NCBI GenBank assembly: GCA_012861695.1
Contig: JAAOOA010000086.1
Coordinates: forward strand, 7,965,885-8,029,884
Reading direction: 5' to 3'
Source of the DNA: Trematomus loennbergii
Taxonomy: Eukaryota; Chordata; Actinopteri; Perciformes; Nototheniidae
DNA: 64,000 nucleotides
The position numbers and the translations under genes are program-made. The stretch's first letter is position 1, and each line of letters opens with the position of its first letter. Of this stretch, positions 57,911-64,000 are shown in pieces. A model generated the notes under the pieces. It did not search any database. It was given only the letters and a program-made list of their open reading frames with translations, and was not told where the DNA came from.

Positions 57911-58642
57911 TGTTACAAAGTGAGGTGCAGGTGAAAGAACGATACGTGGAAAGAGGGTTTTCTTGCAAAAATAGACAGGCGTTTTATTCTCAGCCTTCCA
58001 CATTATTCCACAGAAACAAAAACTGCATGCCTGGTGCTGCGTTCACCAGCAAGGAACAAACACCAAATGCCCTCTCCCTCTCTTCCCAACCACATTTATA
58101 GGAGACTGCCCGCCTTCCCAATCCAACCTGGCCAATCAGGTCATGGTTCTGAAAGCGGAGTGAAGGGTTAAATACAAAATTAAACACTGTGGTCTACATT
58201 TAATACAATCCTAAAGGCTTAATAAATTCATAATTGCATCAACATAAACATTGTACCTTCAAAAACAACAAGTTCTGCTTAAAACGGATAGTTTTTAACC
58301 TAATTGACACTCATAAAATCACTCATTTCCTGACCAATCACGTCCAAGACTCCGCCTACTCATACGGCACACATAAGGAGTACTTTGGAGGCGTGCTCCC
58401 CCTTTGAGCAGTGACACAAAATGGCTTCCAGGTCTGAACAAAGGAAATGGTGATTACTTTGTGATTGTGTGTTTTACAGACTGACAAATTAATTTAGATG
58501 CACTTTACTAGTTTTTCTATGTAAACTGTTTTTATAACTTTAACTGAAATAAAGACAACTCTGAAGAAACATGTACTACCTTTCTTAACAAACAAATTGT
58601 TAAGCCAAAATGTTAGTGAGGGAGTGTGTGCGCTTCCTCACA
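57911..58642 (-). repeat. 5' LTR (complete)
   Basis: 732 bp. Its first 173 bases (+ strand order) match 55619-55790. The TATA box lies on the - strand at about 58091-58098. Confidence 0.85.
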
Positions 58643-58773
58643 CAATACATATTAAATAACACAATGGGAGTACAATAAAAAACAATAATTAAAAACATGA
58701 TAAAAAGCACAATAACTAAAAACATATTTAAAAAAAACACATACAAATGTAAAAATGTAATGTTCAACTAGTA

Positions 58774-59235
58774 TTAAAAGCCAGTGCAAAGAGGTGAGTT
58801 TTTAGCTGATTTAAAAAGTTCAATAGACTCAGCAGTCCGGATATGTACTGGGAGGCTGTTCCACAGTCTGGGAGCTGCAACACTGAAAGCCCTGTCACCT
58901 CGGGTTTTTTTCCTGCACCGAGGAACCACCAACATATTTTGCTGAGCTGATCGCAATGCTCTAGCTGGAGCATGGCGGTGCAACAACTCAGACAGGTAAT
59001 GTGGTGCCAGTCCATGCAATGATTTAAAAACAAGTAAGTACTTGAACTGGATCCTGTAACTGACAGGAAGCCAATGAAGGTCTGCCAAAACGGGTGTGAT
59101 GTGGTTATAATGTCTCTTCCCAGTAAGAAGGATATTAGCAATACTTCCAGTCAGTACTCCGGCAGCAGCATTTTTACACCTTGGAAAGTCTTTAGAGTCT
59201 GGCCTGGATAGCTGGTTACAAATATCCTTCAGCAA
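58774..59235 (-). pseudogene. L2-like ORF2 C-terminus
   Basis: 'NHITPVLADLHWLPVSYRIQ', 'LVFKSLHGLAPHYLSELLHR' and 'GDRAFSVAAPRLWNSLPVHI' are the conserved C-terminal motifs of fish L2 elements. The frame is open for 153 residues. The RT domain is missing or lies beyond the rearranged 5' end. Confidence 0.85.
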
Positions 59236-62106
59236 AGTGACATATGGTTGCCTTCTTATGATGCTGCTGTCTTTTAATATATAATTATTCCTCTGCCGCT
59301 AGTTCGTTCCTCGCAGATTCTTCAGTCTCATCAGCCTCATCCTTCCATCAGTCCCAGTCAACGCCTCCAGCACACTTCCAGTGTCTGACTCCATATGATA
59401 TTGTCCTGATGCTGTAAGGGTGATGCCCCATGATCACAAAATGACCCCTCTAAAGTCTGAGTGCCAAGGACCTCATATTATGTCTGTCATTAATGTTACA
59501 TCACCCATTATAACAATTTTCTTTCCTTTTTCTCTTCTCTTAACTGAATAGTCCTGTCTTTAAGTATAACCAAATGTAAAGTCCTTTTCCTGCACCATTT
59601 TAAGGCTACAAAACAGGCATTTTTACTGTAATTGTTTGGAGAAATTACACAATCAATGGCCCAGAATTGTACTTTATAAACTGTGAATCTTGTGGTGCTT
59701 GAAGAAATACAGACTGGTTAAGCCGGCCAGGTTATATTTATATATAATATATATATGCCTTTTTTGGAGCCCTTTTTTGCAATATTTATTAAAATGTCAC
59801 TAGTTATTTAAATAAACCACTATCTGAGGATTATACAAGCAACCATAAAACGCCCTTTATCTAGAGAGCCATTGAAGCCCATGAAGAATTTATCCCTCCA
59901 CAAATCTTTTCAACTGCTGTATTAATAAAGTTGCCATGTGTTTTCAAATTCAAGTTAAGGCACTATCTGTGTAAAACATTACAAATATTGTAATATTATA
60001 TTATTGATTTATTTTCTCTCACCTTGTAATTACACAATCAAACAATCTATAATTTAGCTCTGACCTTCAAAAACATTTTGTTGAATTGGAGACATTTTTC
60101 GAAGCTCTATTGACTGACATGCAATGACTGAGACTGATGGAAGAATCTGAGAGGAATGAACTAGGAGCAGAGAAATAATCATATTTAAAAGACAGCAGCC
60201 CCATAAGAGGCCAACAAGAGTCACAAGGGTGTGTCACTTTGCTGAAGGATTTGTGACCAGCTATCCAGGCCAGTCTCTAAAGACTTTCCAAGGGGTAAAA
60301 ATGCTGCTGCTGGAGTACTGACTGGAAGTATTGCTGATATCATGTCTACCATCCTCTTAAAGTACTCTGTCCAACAATATCAGTCTCATGAGAAAGGTGT
60401 GTTAACGCTTATTCAAAATAGCAGAGAAACATGTATTATTGTACTCAGGAGGGGACATTGACAGAGGATTACTCAAAAAGTACACACTAAAAGTACTTCA
60501 TAGTACTTGTGGGAGTAGTTTCACTAGTACTGAGTCCAACAGTGTCAATCTCACGAAGAACTAATGGCAAAACATATTTTTTCCCTCATCAAACTTAGCA
60601 GAAGTGGCTTGATTTTGTTCTCAGGAGGGGGCTTTGACAGAGGATTAAAAAACACATACTAGAAGTACTTCAATGTATTGTGATAGTAGGTGTAAGAATA
60701 CTGAGTCCAGCAGTCTCAATATCATTAAGAACTTATGGTAAAATTGTCTTTTTAACGGTTATTCAAAATAGCAGAAAACTATTTACGATTATGTGCTATG
60801 GAGGGGACTCTGACAGAGGATTACTCACAAAGTACACAGTAAAGTACTTCATTTTATTTCTGGGAGCAGTCAACTAGTACCGAGTACAACAGTATCAGTT
60901 GTATTCAGAACTTATGGTAAAACATATTTGTATCACTCATTGAATATAGCAGGAAAGAAAATGAAGAGCAGCTGATTGACCGAGTGCAGAATCGCTGTAT
61001 AGTTTAAATCTCCTTAGTTAAATGTTGTCCATTTTAGACAAAGGCTTATTATATTTACAGCCCTAAGAACATTCATTTTCTGGGCTCAATGTGTGTCTTG
61101 GCTGTTTTCGTTGTGATCGCTAAATTCACCTTGTTTATAATATTATCACTATAACACTGACCCAGATCGCTGGATCGCTAGAAACACCGCTGTCATCAGG
61201 CTTGCAAGGGCTGTTCCATGCTGTGCTCAACCTCCCGCTTTCCCAATGGACTCAGTAGCACCCCCTGCTGCCGTGGAGCATGTGTGAGTGAGCATGTGTG
61301 AGTGTGTATGAGCCAGCCAGGCGTAATATTCCGCCGTGAGAAGAAAAAGTTTTGTACTTGTAAAAAAAAGTTGTGTACTTGTAAAAAAAAAGTGTTGTAG
61401 TTGTAAAACCTATGCTGAATTAGTCTCTGAAACATGATTTATTAGAAAAATGTTATGTGTTTGTTTGATAGATACGTTTTTTCTTTGCAAAACTAAATGC
61501 ATTAGTTTGTAGATGGTGTTTTGTATTTGCAAACCACATTGTGTTTGTTAGTGAATCATGAGGCATTTGTAAAACCTGTTTAGTTTGTTTGTGGAGTTAT
61601 GGCAGGAAATTAGCTCCATACAATGAGTCTGCGTCTTTGATGCACACAGGATTAAACGCAGATCCTCTGGCTGCAGCCTTGACCGGCACTTGCATTAGAT
61701 CAAAGTCAATGCGGAAAACCCTCACTCACACAGGTAGGTGGAGGTGAAGGGAATGAGCACTTTTACAGCCTTTTTGGCAAGGTGGGGGAACTCGGTTTCC
61801 ACAGACAGCCAAAAGTGTGCAAGTGTTACACTCACTTTACTCATCTTTTTCTCGTTATTTTTTTCTCACGCTGCGCCTCCCCTGAAGCTCTCTGGCGCCC
61901 CCCAGGGGAGGCGCGCCTCACACTTTGAAACCCCCCTGCCTTATAAGGTAAACAAAGAAAAACTATGAGTATTTATTGGTATACTTTGTAAATTCTGTAA
62001 ATCTTCTGTTTTGAATGTTATTATAATTACTTGATATATTTGCAATTGTTACTGTATATTTTTTATTTCCTACCTCAGACTTTGACATTGTGATGTTTTA
62101 ATTTAG

Positions 62107-62242
62107 GAGTCCGTGGGATACGGCTCGAGATGTTCCCGACATTGAAGATATACAGACGCCATGGAAGCTGATCAAAATACTAAAGTTCATCTCTTTGTGG
62201 GTCGTCGCTTTGTTTGTGTTTGGATTGGCGCTGTGTAGCAAG
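62107..62242 (+). CDS. chs1: Chitin-synthase-like gene, exon 2 (N-terminal cytoplasmic motif and first membrane helix)
   Basis: Acceptor ttaatttag (62106), donor agcaag|gtttgc (62243). The first base completes a Lys codon begun in exon 1 (AA|G). It then encodes 'SPWDTARDVPDIEDIQTPWK' and 'LIKILKF' followed by the hydrophobic helix 'ISLWVVALFVFGLALCSK'. A PWD...VP..ED..TPW motif before the first transmembrane helix is the hallmark of animal chitin synthase N-termini; this is recognition from family knowledge, not a search. It ends in phase 0. The remaining exons (catalytic QRRRW region) lie beyond the window. Confidence 0.7.
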
Positions 62243-62403
62243 GTTTGCCATTATCTATTTTTTCATTTTTTACATACTGTGAGAATATAAAGTTCATTTT
62301 GGTGTTGTAACTCAACTCATACGGATAATATTAAAGGCATGCAAAATGCACTTTTTTATGTCTTTTATACATAAATATGTGTCCCGGTGTGTCAGGGAAC
62401 TCA

Positions 62404-62537
62404 CTAATGGCGCATTTCCACTACACGGCCTCGCTCGGCCTCGCTCGGTATGGCTAGGCCTCGTTAGGCCTTGTTAGGACTGGCTCACTTTATGGCGCAT
62501 TTCCATTACAGTTTAGGAACTGGGGTAGTATCTATAG
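62404..62537. repeat. Palindromic MITE copy, split by the hAT at 62538
   Basis: 'ggcgcatttccattacagtt...ggggtagtatctatag' is the reverse complement of 12822-12905 joined to 12378-12425. The other part resumes at 63968-64000 ('taacgcagtgtaggcggagc'). 'ggcctcgctcggcctcgctcgg' repeats are present. It is the empty-site reference for the MITE at 12430. Confidence 0.8.
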
Positions 62538-63959
62538 CAGGCATCCTCAAAGTCCGGACTCTGGTCCGGATCCGGACCGAACCACAACTGTCTCCGGACT
62601 CTGAGCAAATTATACTTTTCATATGTATTATCTGTATTATCTGCATTATCTGCAAGACATCGCCACAACGCAACGAGTCAAAATTCGCTGCTATTTGCAC
62701 TGCAAACAGTGCTCTGCAAGTCTGCATGTCAGACTGTTCCACTGTCTGTGTGTCTGTCAACGCTTTGGTCCAATCACATTCAGCATCCCGTCAGCGTTTT
62801 TTTCCCCCACCAATAGTCTGCGAATCAGAGGCACAGTAGGGCGGGTCTTCGCGGAATGCGGGTGGGAAAAATGCGTGTGACGTCTCTTTCAACCTGTCTG
62901 AGACAGAGCGAGAGTTTAAAAACAAAAAAGTCAGAGCGAGAGTTGACAGCTCATCTAGTTGCATCTGTACTGTAGCTAGTAGCTTAGTTTCACCTGTACT
63001 GTAGCTATAGCCTAGTTTCACCAGCAGGCAGCTATTAGAAGCATGTTCAAAGATGACCAGTAAAAGAAAAGTCAACAGTGAAAATCGTCAATTCAAAGAT
63101 GAATGGACTGAAAAATATGCGTTCATCCTCCCTCCAGCGAGCACCAAACCAATGTGCCTAATATGCCAAGAAACGGTAGCTCTTGTGAACAGTGGCAATT
63201 TGAAACGGAACTATGAAACAAAACACAATTATTTTGAAGCGGTAAGAAATAAAAAAATAAATGGGATGAAATCATCATATCAAGCTGCAACAGGATCCTT
63301 GTTACATCTATGTCACAACGAGAAAAGGCAACTGAGTCCTCACTCAGAGTGGCATGGGTGTTTAAGCAATTCTCTGATAATAAAAGAATGCATAACTGAA
63401 GTGATGAAGGCAAACAAAAAGAGGAAATAACAGGTCAAATCAAGCAAATCCCCCTCTCAGATTCCACAGCAACCAGAAGAACATAAATACTGGCTGGTGA
63501 TTTGATTAATCAGCTTTGTGATGGAATAAAAAATGCACAGTGCATTTCCTTAGCTGTGGATGAGTCCACTGACACCACTGACAATGCTCAGTTGCTGGTT
63601 TTTGTGAGATTTTATGATGAGGGAAAGGGGGAGTTTGTTGAAGATGTGTTGGGCCTGACGAACCTCAGTGGACACACAAGGGGGGAAGAAATTTATAAAG
63701 CAATAATGGGAATGCTGAATGAAAGAGGGTGCAGCTGCCTTTATTCATAACTGTGCAGCTCTTACACTGCGACTCTGAGGGATCAAGCACAGACACAATA
63801 ACAATGAAAACTGCTGCATACAGATACTTTTTGTTTTTGCAACCTCGTGTTAAGAATCTTGTTGCAATTGTTTACAAGTTTGAATGACAGTAATAAATGG
63901 ACCTTTGTCTTATTGACATTTTTCTTTGGACTTTTAAGATTTGTATTTGAGTACCCCTG
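62538..63959 (+). mobile_element. 1422 bp hAT (Charlie-like) element, perfect 8 bp duplication
   Basis: ATCTATAG at 62530-62537 and 63960-63967; ends CAGGCATCCTCAAA / TTTGAGTACCCCTG. It contains a two-part transposase remnant on the + strand. The C-terminal half of the transposase is deleted (the frame runs into 3' end sequence at about 63750), so the copy is nonautonomous. It lies in intron 2 of the chitin-synthase-like gene. Confidence 0.93.
63053..63747 (+). pseudogene. hAT transposase remnant (BED-type finger and start of RNase H fold)
   Basis: 63053-63430: 'KRKVNSENRQFKDEWTEKYA', then the zinc finger 'CLICQETVALVNSGNLKRNY' with 'ETKHN' (His ligands; the first His position is changed to Asn). 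After a stop at 63430 and a gap in homology, 63502-63747: 'CISLAVDESTDTTDNAQLLV' carries the first catalytic Asp of the hAT RNase H fold. It ends at TAA 63748-63750; the remaining catalytic residues are absent. Confidence 0.8.
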
Positions 63960-64000
63960 ATCTATAGTAACGCAGTGTAGGCGGAGCCGTGACGTCATCT

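Larger units (their letters stand above)
55619..58642 (-). mobile_element. SCAN/Gypsy-type LTR retrotransposon, pol deleted
   Basis: CAATA at 55614-55618 and 58643-58647 is a 5 bp target duplication. The right (5') LTR spans 57911-58642 (732 bp, TG...CA on the - strand, TATAAA near 58095). The left (3') LTR is only 55619-55790, its first 560 bp being deleted together with most of pol. A primer-binding-type stretch 'tggtggcagtggtggga' follows the 5' LTR. It has gag, a piece of protease and the integrase zinc finger; RT and RNase H are absent. Confidence 0.9.
55542..60335 (-). mobile_element. L2-like LINE inserted at the palindrome centre
   Basis: GATAT at 55537-55541 and 60336-60340 marks the insertion. 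The 3' end (- strand) is at 55542 with 'tctcaatctcaatctt' and the 3' UTR 'gtgctatataaataaa'. The C-terminal ORF2 part is at 58774-59235. The 5' end is complex: 59140-59345 reappears inverted at 60120-60330, and 59346-60120 is not recognised. The LTR element 55619-58642 splits its 3' UTR. Confidence 0.75.
54326..61619. mobile_element. Giant foldback (hairpin) element with L2 and LTR insertions at its centre
   Basis: Left arm 54326-55539 and right arm 60339-61619 are inverted copies over about 1.2 kb (for example ATGGAGCTAATTTCCTGCC facing its complement; 'cttgcaagggctgttccatg' facing the left arm). The flanks ACAATGAT (54318-54325) and ACAATGAG (61620-61627) look like an 8 bp duplication with one change. 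Without the central insertion the arms meet at ACATGATATCATGT, so the ancestral element was a nearly perfect palindrome of about 2.5 kb. No transposase is visible; an 8 bp duplication would fit hAT- or Zisupton-like mobilisation. Confidence 0.8.
41730..61937 (+). mobile_element. Old hAT-like element split by three large insertions
   Basis: Left end 'ggggttttcaaagtgtggg...gagcctccc' (41735-41768) faces right end 'gcgcctcacactttgaaacccc' (61915-61936). Its internal sequence is interrupted: 42098-42220 continues at 43800-43840 and again at about 54170-54320, then 61620-61900. This can be followed because another copy of its interior is present at 49968-50130 inside a different hAT ('actcccccactactt...gaatggtctcaaccatat', 'cacgacccgtatattttcgca'). 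No transposase is recognisable and target duplications are not clear. Confidence 0.5.
40394..62106 (+). other. chs1: 21.7 kb first coding intron of the chitin-synthase-like gene, filled with nested transposons
   Basis: It has GT at 40394 and AG at 62105-62106. Nearly everything between is transposable: a TTAA element (40679-41490), an old hAT-like element from about 41730 to 61937, and inside that a hAT (42224-43799), the CCCTGCTG-ended insertion (43842-53982) and the foldback (54326-61619). Any chitin synthase transcript must splice across all of it. Confidence 0.55.

Overview
This is teleost fish nuclear DNA. The evidence is a recognisable ZIP7-type zinc transporter gene, the first two exons of what looks like a fish chitin synthase gene, GT-AG introns throughout, and dense teleost-type transposons (Tc1, hAT, PIF/Harbinger, TTAA-target elements, L2-like LINEs, a SCAN/Gypsy LTR element and a Polinton/Maverick relic). 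Host coding sequence is well under 5 percent of the window. The species cannot be named from the sequence; an advanced (percomorph-like) teleost is a guess.

Layout. 1-15000: intergenic DNA with a truncated TTAA-type element (1-921), a dead Tc1 element with intact terminal repeats (5561-6721), a 5'-truncated LINE (8500-10020) and a composite TTAA-element block (10173-13187). 15000-22815: slc39a7 on the + strand, seven coding exons. Its signal peptide, His-rich loops and both metal-site motifs are present, but the last two coding exons carry a lost splice donor and two apparent one-base losses in homopolymers. 23400-30290: a 5.4 kb PIF/Harbinger element carrying a Myb/SANT-like gene on one strand and a HARBI1-like transposase exon on the other, flanked by a strange 380 bp direct duplication. 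30790-37980: a collapsed Polinton/Maverick (adintovirus-like) relic: rearranged terminal repeats, an integrase fragment embedded in an in-frame minisatellite, and a small accessory gene cluster.

40259 to the window end: the 5' part of a chitin-synthase-like gene. Exon 1 (40259-40393) and exon 2 (62107-62242) are separated by a 21.7 kb intron that is almost entirely nested transposons, and the gene runs out of the window on the right. In that intron I see a large insertion bounded by CCCTGCTGAAAAAACCAGC inverted ends (43842-53982). It contains a previously unannotated six-exon minus-strand gene for a Cys-rich protein, whose exons join in one frame with two in-frame TGA codons. There is also a giant foldback element (54326-61619) with arms of about 1.2 kb, with an L2 LINE inserted at its exact centre and a SCAN/Gypsy LTR element inserted in the L2. 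The window closes with a hAT element (62538-63959) with a perfect 8 bp target duplication.

Many insertion boundaries below are supported by target-site duplications or by a second copy of the empty site inside the same window, so the order of several insertions can be read directly.
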